Shown one piece after another: positions 33,561 to 41,708 of a stretch of DNA of 45,282 bases. Made by a program: the position numbers and the translations under genes. Position 1 is the first letter of the stretch. Each line of letters starts with the position of its first letter. The notes beneath the pieces are model-generated. The model was not told the DNA's origin. It made no database searches and was given only the letters and a program-made list of their open reading frames with translations. The stretch lies in contig FR902862.1 of the NCBI GenBank assembly GCA_000438155.1, forward strand, positions 9,229-54,510, read 5' to 3'. The stretch comes from Firmicutes bacterium CAG:95 (GTDB taxonomy: Bacteria > Bacillota > Clostridia > Lachnospirales > Lachnospiraceae).

Positions 33561-34295
33561 ATGGTAAGACAAATTATTCAGATTGATGAAGAACTCTGCA
33601 ATGGATGTGGCGCATGTGCAAACGCCTGTCACGAAGGAGCCATACAGATGATAGATGGAAAGGCGAAGCTGATTCGTGACGATTACTGTGACGGACTGGG
33701 CAACTGCCTGCCGGCATGTCCGACAGGAGCCATTTCGTTCGTAGAACGCGAGGCAGCAGCATATGATGAAAAGGCAGTAGAGGAGCATCAGAAGAAAATG
33801 GCAGCACAAAAGCAGACTGCCTCTGAAAAACCGGGATTTCATGGCTGCCCAGGATCAAGGATGCGTACCATGGTACAGGAGGATAATGATGCAGGGACAG
33901 AGAATACTTCTGACGCACCGGCATACCGGAAGTCACGTCTTGGACAGTGGCCGTGTCAGATCAGGCTGGTACCGGTGAATGCACCGTATTTTAATGGAGC
34001 AAAGCTCCTGATCGCAGCAGACTGTACAGCATATGCCTACGCCAACATGCATGAAGAATTTATGAAGGGAAAGATTACGATTATCGGCTGTCCCAAGCTT
34101 GATGACGTGGATTATACCGAAAAACTGCAGCAGATCATTGCAAATAACGATATTCAGAGCGTGACCGTTGTGCGCATGGAAGTTCCCTGCTGCGGAGGAC
34201 TGGAGCATGCAGCAGTAACTGCACTGCGAAACAGTGGTAAATTTATTCCATGGCAGGTTGTGACGATATCCGTGGATGGTAAGATCCTGGATTAA
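33561..34295 (+). CDS. 2[4Fe-4S] ferredoxin-like protein with extra C-terminal domain
   Basis: 244 residues. Residues about 8-65 form a two-cluster ferredoxin: CNGCGACANAC and CDGLGNCLPAC, each followed by PTGAI or EGAI. In the second set the first spacing is C-x5-C instead of C-x2-C-x2-C, an atypical ligand pattern that may give an unusual cluster. The C-terminal domain (about 130-244) has WPCQIRLVPVNAPYF, AADCTAYA, IGCPKLDD and VPCCGGLEHA, a Cys-rich set that may bind another metal. Proteins of this layout often sit with Crp/Fnr regulators and hybrid cluster protein genes. The ATG has AAAGGAAGG upstream. A redox role in oxygen or NO stress is inferred. Confidence 0.85.
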   Translation: MVRQIIQIDEELCNGCGACANACHEGAIQMIDGKAKLIRDDYCDGLGNCLPACPTGAISFVEREAAAYDEKAVEEHQKKMAAQKQTASEKPGFHGCPGSRMRTMVQEDNDAGTENTSDAPAYRKSRLGQWPCQIRLVPVNAPYFNGAKLLIAADCTAYAYANMHEEFMKGKITIIGCPKLDDVDYTEKLQQIIANNDIQSVTVVRMEVPCCGGLEHAAVTALRNSGKFIPWQVVTISVDGKILD

Positions 34296-34325
34296 AAAGG
34301 TCAGGAAACGGCCATAAAATGAGCA

Positions 34326-34619
34326 TCATTTAGAAGAAACAGGAAGCTGCTTGGTTACCGTCAGATGTAAACCAAGTGGCTTCATTATTTTTAATAATGT
34401 AGAAAGTGACGGGGTTGTTTGTAAAGACTCCATGCGTGCAATAGAAGATTGGGGAATTTTGCACATAGAAGCTAAATCCCGTTGACTTAGGCCTAAGGCA
34501 TTACGTTGCTTGATAATTTCGCTGATGATAGCAGATTGTTCCTCAATAGAGGTAATGAGCTGCTGGTTTTCGGGTTCCGTTGCTTTTACATGTTCTTTAT
34601 AATTGTTCCATGTTTTCAT
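34326..34619 (-). CDS. HigA-like XRE-family antitoxin
   Basis: 97 residues. The C-terminal XRE helix-turn-helix (about 42-95) reads IIKQRNALGLSQRDLASMC, IPQSSIARMES and PSLSTLLKIMKPLG, as in HigA-type antitoxins. ATG 34619 lies 23 bp inside the toxin gene, and AAAGGAG (minus strand) precedes it; the longer frame to 34835 is only the toxin sequence in another frame. It binds and neutralises the upstream toxin and represses the pair, probably at the inverted repeat 35022-35057. Confidence 0.88.
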   Translation of the reverse strand: MKTWNNYKEHVKATEPENQQLITSIEEQSAIISEIIKQRNALGLSQRDLASMCKIPQSSIARMESLQTTPSLSTLLKIMKPLGLHLTVTKQLPVSSK

Positions 34620-34992
34620 GATGTTTTGCAGACTCCTTTCGTGATAAATAATCATTTCGTTCTGCTTTGGCCTTTTCGATTTCTCGATAAGGTGTTTTTT
34701 GGCTTCTTTTTCTAAAATGATGTAATAAAATGTAATTGCTCCCGTCATAGCAGAAATAAAAGATACGGTTGTGACCGGGACGTAGTTCCCAGATGTATTC
34801 CGTAATGTGCTTCGCAATTGTATCGGGAAGAACATTACCGTTTTGTTGTAATAATTCGATGGAAAGTAAGACCTGTTTATACTGTATGCGTGCGTCTTTA
34901 CTTTTCATGGACTTATGACGTAATTGTTCAAGAAAATCCCAGACATCGGATTTCCCGTTTGACTTTTCGTAAAATATAATTTGATATGGCAT
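34597..34992 (-). CDS. HigB/RelE-like toxin (phage Gp49-like family)
   Basis: 131 residues. Typical motifs are VWDFLEQL near the start, HITEYIWELRPGHNRIFYF and LLHHFRKRSQKTPYREIEKA. The Arg and Lys residues of the last two match the RNA-cleaving surface of RelE/HigB ribosome-dependent mRNases. ATG 34992 follows ACAGGAG; the longer frame to 35040 runs into the operator. The toxin comes first in the pair, the order seen in HigBA rather than RelBE systems, and overlaps the antitoxin start by 23 bp, so translation is coupled. Confidence 0.88.
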   Translation of the reverse strand: MPYQIIFYEKSNGKSDVWDFLEQLRHKSMKSKDARIQYKQVLLSIELLQQNGNVLPDTIAKHITEYIWELRPGHNRIFYFCYDGSNYILLHHFRKRSQKTPYREIEKAKAERNDYLSRKESAKHHENMEQL

Positions 34993-35021
34993 AGTATCTC
35001 CTGTCAGTATGATCCATATCC

Positions 35022-35057
35022 TGCCTAAATGATAGCACAAATGCTATCATTTAGGCA
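35022..35057. promoter_or_regulatory. Inverted repeat, probable HigBA operator
   Basis: Arms TGCCTAAATGATAGC (35022-35036) and GCTATCATTTAGGCA (35043-35057) are perfect over 15 bp with a six-base spacer. The repeat begins 30 bp upstream of the toxin start and would cover its promoter. Confidence 0.7.
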
Positions 35058-35243
35058 AGGTGGAAAGGTAATAAAAATAAAAGGGAAAATAAAAAAGGAT
35101 ATTTATACATTGAAATGATGATAACAATAATCAAGATAATTCAAAGATCATAAGCAGTAAGTTATTATAGCATGGAGAATACTATAATGGCAATTCATAA
35201 ACTTTACAATCGTTGCAGGGCGTTGCCGGGGTAAGAATTACTG

Positions 35244-35272
35244 TTGGAATCATATTGGGATTTTGTTATAAT
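35244..35272 (+). promoter_or_regulatory. Promoter of the plsY-glycosyltransferase operon
   Basis: TTGGAA (35244-35249), a 17-bp spacer and a perfect TATAAT (35267-35272), 61 bp before the plsY start. Confidence 0.7.
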
Positions 35273-35333
35273 GTTAACATGCATCTGCCGGAAGGCAGAT
35301 AGAGAGAGCGTGAAAACTGGGAGAGCAATACGT

Positions 35334-35954
35334 ATGATGGTAAGAGCACTGTTATTTATACTGCTTGGTTATTTGTCCGGCAGTGTGTTATATGCAAAGG
35401 TCTGGGGAAAACTACTATGTGGAACCGATATCACGCAGGGAAGCACCGATGGAAACCCGGGAACGGCGAATGCCTTTATACAGGGCGGTTTCTGGTGCGG
35501 AGTACTGACACTGCTTTGTGAATTATTAAAGGGAATTCTCCCGGTTTATTTTTATATGCGTGGGATGGGACCTCAGGCATTGTCAGATGGCTGGATAGCG
35601 CTCGTACTTGCAGCTCCGGTATTGGGACATACCTTTCCCCTGTTTCAGAAACATCACGGTGGAAAGGGGATCGCGGTTTCCTTCGGATCCCTCCTGGGGT
35701 TATATCCCTACTGGATGCCGGTACTGGTGTTTGCTTTTGTTTTTATTTTCTTTTCAGTGGTGGTCTGCGTGGAGCCGCATTTTTACCGGACAATTGCGGC
35801 ATACCTTGCAACGCTGGCAGGATTATTTGTGACTAACGTTATACCGGCGGTGCGGTATGGCTTTGGCATGATAACGATTCTTGTGTGTATACGAATGAAG
35901 CTTAGTACAGAAGAACGGGAAAGAATGAGGATTAAGTTATTATGGATGCACTGA
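35334..35954 (+). CDS. plsY: Glycerol-3-phosphate acyltransferase PlsY-like
   Basis: 206 residues with about five membrane helices. It carries the PlsY motifs: LLGYLSGSVLYAK (S1), the GNPGTANA loop (S2; GN and PGTAN are the acyl-phosphate and glycerol-phosphate contacts), LLKG, and GHTFPLFQKHHGGKGIA (S3). The reaction is transfer of an acyl group from acyl-phosphate to sn-glycerol-3-phosphate, the first step of phospholipid synthesis. ATG 35334 is the best start: it has GGGAG upstream and precedes the first helix. The gene end overlaps the glycosyltransferase start by 13 bp. Confidence 0.88.
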   Translation: MMVRALLFILLGYLSGSVLYAKVWGKLLCGTDITQGSTDGNPGTANAFIQGGFWCGVLTLLCELLKGILPVYFYMRGMGPQALSDGWIALVLAAPVLGHTFPLFQKHHGGKGIAVSFGSLLGLYPYWMPVLVFAFVFIFFSVVVCVEPHFYRTIAAYLATLAGLFVTNVIPAVRYGFGMITILVCIRMKLSTEERERMRIKLLWMH

Positions 35955-37063
35955 TATTAACATGTGGCACGGGAGGCGGACACAATTCCGCTGCAAAGGC
36001 CGTGAAGGAAGAAATGGAGCGCCGGGGACATCATGTACATCTGATGAATCCCTATATGCTGCGCAGTATGGCACTTACCAGAGCAATTGACGGTCTGTAT
36101 ATTTTTATTGCAAAAAGGATGCCGCGTTTTTTTGGAGTGATTTATAACATTGGAGAGGCTTACCGGAAACTTCCGGGGCATTCGCCGGTGTATGGAGCTA
36201 ATCACAGGGCAGCACGGTACCTCAACGATTATCTGAAGGAAAATCATTTTGATGCGGTGATTATGACACATCTTTATCCGGCAGAAATGATCACATATCT
36301 GAAATCATTGGGAGAAGAGCTCCCGTTTACGTTGTTTATCGCAACAGATTATGCCTGTATTCCCTTTACCGAGGAAACCGATTGTGATGCCTATGTCATT
36401 CCGATGGAGTCCCTGAAAAAAGACTTCCTGCGTTTTCATATTCCTGAAGAAAAGCTCAAGCCCCTTGGCATTCCTGTATCAAAACAGTTTTCACAGAAGG
36501 AATCCCGCAGGGAGGCCATTGAAAAGCTTGGCCTTGAGGAGGATAAGCATTACATTCTCATATCGGGTGGAAGCATGGGCGCCGGGCACATTGAGCAGAT
36601 TGTGGAGTACCTGTTAGAGCATTACAAAAACGAAGAGAAGGTACGGCTCATCGTTCTTTGCGGAAGCTTTCAGAAGCTCTATGATAAGTTGAAAGCACAC
36701 CCAAGCCAAAAGGTGATACCGCTTAACTTTACGGATCAGATGCCGGATTATCTGAAGGCCTGTGACCTTTATCTGACAAAGCCGGGAGGACTTTCCTCTA
36801 CGGAGGCTGCAGTTGCGGGAGTTCCGCTGATTCATATATCCCCGATCCCAGGCTGTGAAAGCAAGAACCTGAAATGCTTTAAGAACCGGGGCATGGCCAT
36901 TCCGGCGGTAAAGACGAAGGAGGAGCTGTTCCGGGCATTGGATGCACTCGACAGCGAACAGGCAAGGGAAACCATGATTCGTAACCAGCATAAATGGATT
37001 CCGGAGGACGCAGCAGGAGCAATCTGCCGGTTCGTTGAAGCAAAGACCGGAAAGAAGCTATAA
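35942..37063 (+). CDS. MGDG-synthase/UgtP-like glycosyltransferase (GT28 type)
   Basis: 373 residues. The N-terminus LTCGTGGGHNSAAKAV is the family G-loop with the conserved GGGH. The C-terminal domain has ISGGSMGAGHIEQIV, the nucleotide-sugar motif KPGGLSSTEAAVAGVPLI and PIPGCESKN. Such enzymes add glucose or galactose from UDP-sugar to diacylglycerol (UgtP) or act in MurG-like steps. The start lies 13 bp inside plsY, so the two are translated together; phospholipid precursor synthesis and glycolipid synthesis are therefore tied at this locus. There is no signal peptide; it is probably on the inner membrane face. Confidence 0.88.
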   Translation: MDALILTCGTGGGHNSAAKAVKEEMERRGHHVHLMNPYMLRSMALTRAIDGLYIFIAKRMPRFFGVIYNIGEAYRKLPGHSPVYGANHRAARYLNDYLKENHFDAVIMTHLYPAEMITYLKSLGEELPFTLFIATDYACIPFTEETDCDAYVIPMESLKKDFLRFHIPEEKLKPLGIPVSKQFSQKESRREAIEKLGLEEDKHYILISGGSMGAGHIEQIVEYLLEHYKNEEKVRLIVLCGSFQKLYDKLKAHPSQKVIPLNFTDQMPDYLKACDLYLTKPGGLSSTEAAVAGVPLIHISPIPGCESKNLKCFKNRGMAIPAVKTKEELFRALDALDSEQARETMIRNQHKWIPEDAAGAICRFVEAKTGKKL

Positions 37064-37100
37064 AAACAGCAGAAAAAGCCGTAGAGGATGTGACGGAAAT

Positions 37101-37129
37101 TTGACTTTGACAGGGGAAGAGACTATAAT
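37101..37129 (+). promoter_or_regulatory. Promoter of the G3E GTPase operon
   Basis: TTGACT (37101-37106), a 17-bp spacer and a perfect TATAAT (37124-37129), about 80 bp before the start codon. No obvious Zur-type palindrome was seen here. Confidence 0.75.
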
Positions 37130-37208
37130 ATTCTGATGTTATGAATGGAGTCTGGATGTATCCGTTCTGAACGGTTACCGTCTATTTTAAAGAAAAGAGG
37201 TTGGAAAC

Positions 37209-38429
37209 ATGACAAAAATAGATATCGTATCAGGCTTTTTAGGAGCCGGTAAAACAACATTAATCAAAAAGCTTTTAAATGAAGCATTAAAGGACAGCAA
37301 GGTCGTACTGATCGAGAACGAATTCGGCGAGATCGGTATTGATGGTGGCTTTCTTAAGGATGCCGGAATTGAAATCAAAGAAATGAATTCCGGATGTATC
37401 TGCTGCTCCCTTGTTGGAGATTTCGGTACTTCCTTAAAGGAGGTCATGAAGACCTATCAGCCGGAAAGAATTCTTATTGAGCCTTCAGGCGTTGGCAAGC
37501 TTTCCGATGTTATGAAAGCAGTACAGGATGTCATTGACGAGCATGAGGTCGTATTAAACAGTGCGGTAGCAGTTGTAGATGCTTCTAAGTGCAAGATGTA
37601 TATTAAGAATTTTGGAGAGTTCTTTATCAATCAGATTGAGCATGCCGGAACCATTATCCTGAGCAGAACCGGTAATATTTCTGAGGACAAGCTGAAAAAG
37701 GCTGTGGAGCTCATTCGTGAGCATAATACCAAGGCGACCATCATTACCACTCCCTGGGATGAACTGGATGGCAAGGACATTCTTGCAACCATCGAGGGTG
37801 CAGCCGATCTGGAAGCAGAGCTGATGGCAGAGCTGAAAGAGCAAAGAGAGCATGATCATGAGCATCACCACCACGATCACGACGGTGGATGCTGCTATCA
37901 CGATCATGACTACCACCATGAAGACGAGGAAGAGCATGAACACGAGCATCATCACCACGATCACGATGGTGAGTGCTGCCATCATGATCATGACCACCAT
38001 CATGAAGACGAGGAAGAACATGAACACGAGCATCATCACCACGATCACGATGGTGAGTGCTGCCATCATGATCATGACCATCATCATGAGCATGGTGAGG
38101 ACTGCACCTGTGGATGTCATGACCATGACCACGATCATCACCATCATCATGCAGACGAGATATTTGGAAGCTGGGGTATGGAAACTCCGGATCAGTACAG
38201 TAAGGAAGATCTTGAGAAGATCCTTGAAGCCCTGGAGGATGATGACAGGTATGGAATGGTTCTTCGTGCCAAGGGGATGGTTCCCTGTACCGAAGGCGGA
38301 TTCATTTACTTTGACTATGTTCCGGGAGAAAGCAATATCCGTCCGGGCAAGCCGGATGTAACCGGTAAGTTCTGTGTCATCGGATCCAAATTAAAGGAAG
38401 AGGCATTAAAAGAGCTGTTCTCAAAATAA
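37209..38429 (+). CDS. CobW/COG0523 G3E GTPase with long His-rich metal-binding region
   Basis: 406 residues. GTPase motifs: Walker A GFLGAGKTT (9-17), the metal-site motif GCICC (C63, C65, C66) and EPSGVGKL (switch/Walker B). From about 213 to 315 the chain is mostly His, Asp and Glu with CC pairs, and the DNA has an 84-bp tandem repeat. The CobW C-terminal domain with EDDDRYGMVLRAKG follows. The family delivers metal ions (zinc, cobalt, nickel) to client proteins at the cost of GTP. The His/Cys/acid region suggests high capacity for zinc or nickel. AAAGAAAAGAGG precedes the ATG. A second GTPase gene starts 44 bp downstream. Confidence 0.92.
   Translation: MTKIDIVSGFLGAGKTTLIKKLLNEALKDSKVVLIENEFGEIGIDGGFLKDAGIEIKEMNSGCICCSLVGDFGTSLKEVMKTYQPERILIEPSGVGKLSDVMKAVQDVIDEHEVVLNSAVAVVDASKCKMYIKNFGEFFINQIEHAGTIILSRTGNISEDKLKKAVELIREHNTKATIITTPWDELDGKDILATIEGAADLEAELMAELKEQREHDHEHHHHDHDGGCCYHDHDYHHEDEEEHEHEHHHHDHDGECCHHDHDHHHEDEEEHEHEHHHHDHDGECCHHDHDHHHEHGEDCTCGCHDHDHDHHHHHADEIFGSWGMETPDQYSKEDLEKILEALEDDDRYGMVLRAKGMVPCTEGGFIYFDYVPGESNIRPGKPDVTGKFCVIGSKLKEEALKELFSK
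37836..38087 (+). repeat. 84-bp tandem repeat coding His-rich metal-binding units
   Basis: Two full units at 37920-38003 and 38004-38087 differ at two of 84 bases, and a diverged partial unit precedes them from about 37836. Each unit codes 28 residues, EDEEEHEHEHHHHDHDGECC then HHDHDHHH. It is in frame, so copy-number change would lengthen or shorten the metal-binding tail without breaking the gene. Confidence 0.9.
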
Positions 38430-38473
38430 GAAGATAAGAACAGGAAAATCGCAAATAGAAAAGGATAAGCAAT

Positions 38474-39406
38474 ATGAAACCGGTATTTATTGTTAATGGT
38501 TTTTTAGAAAGTGGTAAAACCGAATTTATCTGTTATACACTGGCACAACCGTATTTCCAGACCAAAGGAAAGACCCTGCTGATTGTCTGTGAAGAGGGTG
38601 AAGAAGAGTATGATGATGAGCTTTTAAGCCAGAGCAGAACGATTATGGAGGTCATCGATGAAGAAGCTGCATTCACTCCGGAAAATCTGATGGAGCTTGA
38701 TAAGAAATACAAGCCGGAGCGGGTCATTATTGAATATAACGGTATGTGGAACTTTAAGAATATGAAGCTGCCGTGGCACTGGTCAGTAGAACAGCAGATT
38801 ACAACGATTGATGCATCGACCTTCCCAATGTATTACACGAATATGAGGTCTCTTCTTGCAGAAATGCTCCGGAAGTCCGAAATGATCATCTTTAACCGGT
38901 GTGACGGACTCACCGATCAGCTTGCTTCCTACCGGCGGAATGTAAAGGCGGTAAATCCGCAGGCCGAGATCATTTTCGAGGATTCGCAGGGAGAGGTGAA
39001 CCAGATTTTTGAAGAGGATCTTCCTTATAAGCTGGATGCACCAATTATCGAACTGGATAATGAAGGCTTCGGAATCTGGTATCTGGACTGTATGGATAAT
39101 CTGGACCGTTATATCGGCAAGACTATTCAGTTTGTCGGCATGGTTCTGATTCCGGAGGAATTTCCGGAGGGATATTTTATTCCGGGACGCATGGCAATGA
39201 CCTGCTGTGCAGAGGATATGGCATTTCTGGGCTTTGCATGTGAATATGATAAGACGAATACCCTGACGAATAAGCAATGGGTAAAGGTAACTGCAAAGGT
39301 TACGAAGGAATACTTTGCCGATTACGGCGGCGAAGGTCCGGTTTTAAAAGCAGTCCGTGTAGAACAGACAAAGAAACCAAAGGAAGAAGTCATCAGCTTT
39401 AACTAA
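38474..39406 (+). CDS. G3E-type GTPase fused to a DUF1980-like C-terminal domain
   Basis: 310 residues. The N-terminal ~185 residues resemble CobW GTPases: NGFLESGKTEF as the P-loop, IIEYNGMWN where CobW has EPSG, and IIFNRCDGLTD as the NKxD-like base motif. The CxCC metal motif is missing. From about 200 the sequence (YIGKTIQFVGMV, IPGRMAMTCCAEDMAFLGF) matches DUF1980, normally the C-terminal domain of the YcgQ-type membrane partner in a zinc-linked system. The fusion suggests a metal-dependent switch or chaperone that works with the first GTPase, 44 bp upstream. Acting on zinc is inference. Confidence 0.8.
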   Translation: MKPVFIVNGFLESGKTEFICYTLAQPYFQTKGKTLLIVCEEGEEEYDDELLSQSRTIMEVIDEEAAFTPENLMELDKKYKPERVIIEYNGMWNFKNMKLPWHWSVEQQITTIDASTFPMYYTNMRSLLAEMLRKSEMIIFNRCDGLTDQLASYRRNVKAVNPQAEIIFEDSQGEVNQIFEEDLPYKLDAPIIELDNEGFGIWYLDCMDNLDRYIGKTIQFVGMVLIPEEFPEGYFIPGRMAMTCCAEDMAFLGFACEYDKTNTLTNKQWVKVTAKVTKEYFADYGGEGPVLKAVRVEQTKKPKEEVISFN

Positions 39407-39426
39407 GGACAAAGGAGATTGTAAGG

Positions 39427-40386
39427 ATGTATCATTACACCTTTATACAGTGGTTGTTTTTCTTTTACTTTTACTGCTTCTTTGGATGGATATTCGAAAG
39501 CACCTACGTATCCATCTGCAAACGGAAATTTGTAAACCGTGGATTTATGCGGGGACCCTTCCTGCCGATTTACGGTTCGGGAGCAATTATGATGCTTGTG
39601 GTATCCATGCCGTTTCAGGATAATCTTATTCTGACCTATCTTGCAGGATGCGTGGGGGCAACGGTTCTCGAACTGGTAACCGGTCTTACCATGGAAGCGT
39701 TATTTAAGGTAAGATACTGGGATTACTCCAATCAGAAATTCAATTATAAAGGTGTAATCTGCCTGTCCTCTACACTGGCATGGGGATTCCTTACGTTATT
39801 TATGACACAGTTTCTGCATAAAATAGTGGAAGCACTTGTGTTCAGGATACCTGCTATGGTGATTAATATCGTTACTGTGGTGCTGTCCGTGGGAATTCTG
39901 ATTGATTTTACGTTATCCTTCAAGGCAGCGCTCGACCTGCGGAGTGTCCTCGTCGGACTCGAGAAGGTGCGGGAGGAAATGGAACGTATCCAGAAGCGGC
40001 TTGACGTGATTGCGGCGGTTACGAATGATGAACGTGAGACAAGAAGACAGGAACGCAGCGAGCGTATGAATGATCTGATGGACAATATCGAAGAGAGGTT
40101 CAATGTAGTTAAGGAACGTCTGAAGGTGAATCCGTATGCTTATCCGGAAGAGGTTAAGGAAAAGATCGCAGACCTGCGAAGCCGTTACTTTGTAGAGAAG
40201 GATCATCATCTGGAATTCCGTAAGGTGAGGGACGTATTCCAGAGAGGTCTGATTAAGGGCAATCCGAGCATGACCTCCGGTAAGTATGCAGAAGCGCTCG
40301 AAGCCTTGAAGAAAGCGATCGACAACAAGAAGGAAAAGAAAGACAGCAATAACCGTAATAAGGAAGATTCTCATCCGGAAGCTTAA
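39427..40386 (+). CDS. CmpB-like (putative ABC transporter type IV) membrane protein
   Basis: 319 residues. About five membrane helices in the first 190 residues, with FFGWIFESTYVSICKRKFVNRGF and GPFLPIYGSGA, the signature of the ABC_trans_CmpB family (PF06541). The C-terminal ~130 residues are charged and helical (EEMERIQKRLDVI, DLMDNIEERFNVVKERL), likely a cytoplasmic coiled coil, then a Lys/Asn/Glu tail. The family is common in Clostridia and its function is unknown. AAAGGAG precedes the ATG with a 10-bp gap. It lies 20 bp after the second GTPase and 20 bp before a lipoprotein gene, so it belongs to the metal operon or a read-through of it. Confidence 0.82.
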   Translation: MYHYTFIQWLFFFYFYCFFGWIFESTYVSICKRKFVNRGFMRGPFLPIYGSGAIMMLVVSMPFQDNLILTYLAGCVGATVLELVTGLTMEALFKVRYWDYSNQKFNYKGVICLSSTLAWGFLTLFMTQFLHKIVEALVFRIPAMVINIVTVVLSVGILIDFTLSFKAALDLRSVLVGLEKVREEMERIQKRLDVIAAVTNDERETRRQERSERMNDLMDNIEERFNVVKERLKVNPYAYPEEVKEKIADLRSRYFVEKDHHLEFRKVRDVFQRGLIKGNPSMTSGKYAEALEALKKAIDNKKEKKDSNNRNKEDSHPEA

Positions 40387-40406
40387 GGATGAAGGAAAAG
40401 AGGAAT

Positions 40407-41708
40407 ATGGTATTTATGAAAAGGAAGGCACTGGTTCTTTTATGTATGGGCATGATATTTACCGGAATGACGGGATGCAGTGCCGGCATAAGGATTGCAG
40501 AATCAACACAGGATAATATTATGGTAATCATGGAAAATCCTGCAGACGGATCATCGGAAGAATCCGGCAGCGGTGAAGAAGAGCCGAATACGGATATATC
40601 TGGAACAACAGACCTTAACGAAGAAGCGGAAGCAGATCAGAAGCTGCAATGGAAGGATGCCTACAAAGCTCTGATGAAAGAACTGGTAAACGGAAATTTC
40701 GGAGAAGATCTTCCCTTTTTTGGCTATCTGCCCGGAGATCCGGAGTATGACCAGTTAATAGAATATGGTTATGGCGTGAATGGTTATTATCTTTATGATG
40801 TTGATAAGGACGGGGTTCCGGAGCTTGTCGTAAAGTTTGGTACCGGTGAAGCCGATTTTGACGGCCGGCTCTATCTGTATGATGGTGAAAATGCAGTCTA
40901 TGCCGGAGAACTTCCGCTGGGACATTCGGCAATGGCAACATGTCCTGCACAGAATGGAATTATTCTGAATTACGGACATATGGGTGCTGCTTATATGCAG
41001 AAGATTTCTCTCGTGGATGGAGAACTTACCTTTGAAGATCTTCTTGAGGAAAGTCTGAGTGATGATCCGGATGATTCTTATACACTTCCGGGCGAAGTCA
41101 TTCCGGGAGCAGATTTCCTTTCACTCATGAAGCCCGGGGACACACTGCCGATAGATACCTATGAGATCTGGAGTGCGAACATGAATGCAGATATCGATGC
41201 AACAGCCACAGCAGATGAGATGCTTAAGCAGCGGTATCTTGATACCATTTTACATAATGGGACCGTCGTTGGAATTACGGCAGACGGTTATGGCGGTGAT
41301 ACCGGCACATGTACAATGGAAGAATATCTGGGACCGAACATGGTGAATCCGTATTCCGATTCGGGCATGGTGGTTGAAGCCTATACCTGTATTGACATGA
41401 ATGAGGACGGAACAGAAGAATGTGTCCTGAGACTCCGGGAAGCAGATCAGGAGGAAGCAGATGATATTTCCGGCAAATGGGTGGTGTTAAGTGAGCAGGA
41501 CGGTACGGTGTATGCCTACTGCATTAATTACCAGATGACCTATACACTGTTGGAAAACGGTGCATTCCGTCCGAATGACGAGTTCGGTACGAACAATTTC
41601 CGTATGCTGTTTGATAAGGACCAGTGTTTCCTTTATTACACCGGTCTGGATGAAAAGCATGCGGAGGCAGAATGGATCAGCATTGCAGAAGAGGAGCTTA
41701 ACCAGTGA
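40407..41708 (+). CDS. Lipoprotein of unknown function
   Basis: About 433 residues. The N-terminus has Lys/Arg, a hydrophobic core and the lipobox TGMTGC, then an Asp/Glu/Ser-rich linker, so it is anchored outside the membrane. The middle part (YLYDVDKDGVPELVVKFG, and again YTCIDMNEDGTEECVLRLRE) holds two D-x-D-x-D-G-type calcium-binding-like loops as in FG-GAP/dockerin-like proteins. No enzyme motif was recognised. The start could be ATG 40389, 40407 or 40416; AGAGG before 40407 decides weakly. Its stop (TGA) overlaps the start of the CapA gene, so the two are probably coupled. Confidence 0.72.
   Translation: MVFMKRKALVLLCMGMIFTGMTGCSAGIRIAESTQDNIMVIMENPADGSSEESGSGEEEPNTDISGTTDLNEEAEADQKLQWKDAYKALMKELVNGNFGEDLPFFGYLPGDPEYDQLIEYGYGVNGYYLYDVDKDGVPELVVKFGTGEADFDGRLYLYDGENAVYAGELPLGHSAMATCPAQNGIILNYGHMGAAYMQKISLVDGELTFEDLLEESLSDDPDDSYTLPGEVIPGADFLSLMKPGDTLPIDTYEIWSANMNADIDATATADEMLKQRYLDTILHNGTVVGITADGYGGDTGTCTMEEYLGPNMVNPYSDSGMVVEAYTCIDMNEDGTEECVLRLREADQEEADDISGKWVVLSEQDGTVYAYCINYQMTYTLLENGAFRPNDEFGTNNFRMLFDKDQCFLYYTGLDEKHAEAEWISIAEEELNQ

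Noticed and set aside
37836..38087. Possible CRISPR array
   Set aside because: The units are directly adjacent with no spacers and are in-frame coding sequence.
37554..38150. Minus-strand frame of 198 residues over the CobW gene, rich in Met and Val
   Set aside because: It is the reverse reading of the His-rich repeat; it has no ribosome site and has the unnatural composition expected of a shadow.
37852..38361. Plus-strand frame of 169 residues over the His-rich repeat
   Set aside because: A frame-shifted reading of the same repeat; its Ile/Thr-rich low-complexity composition is an artefact.
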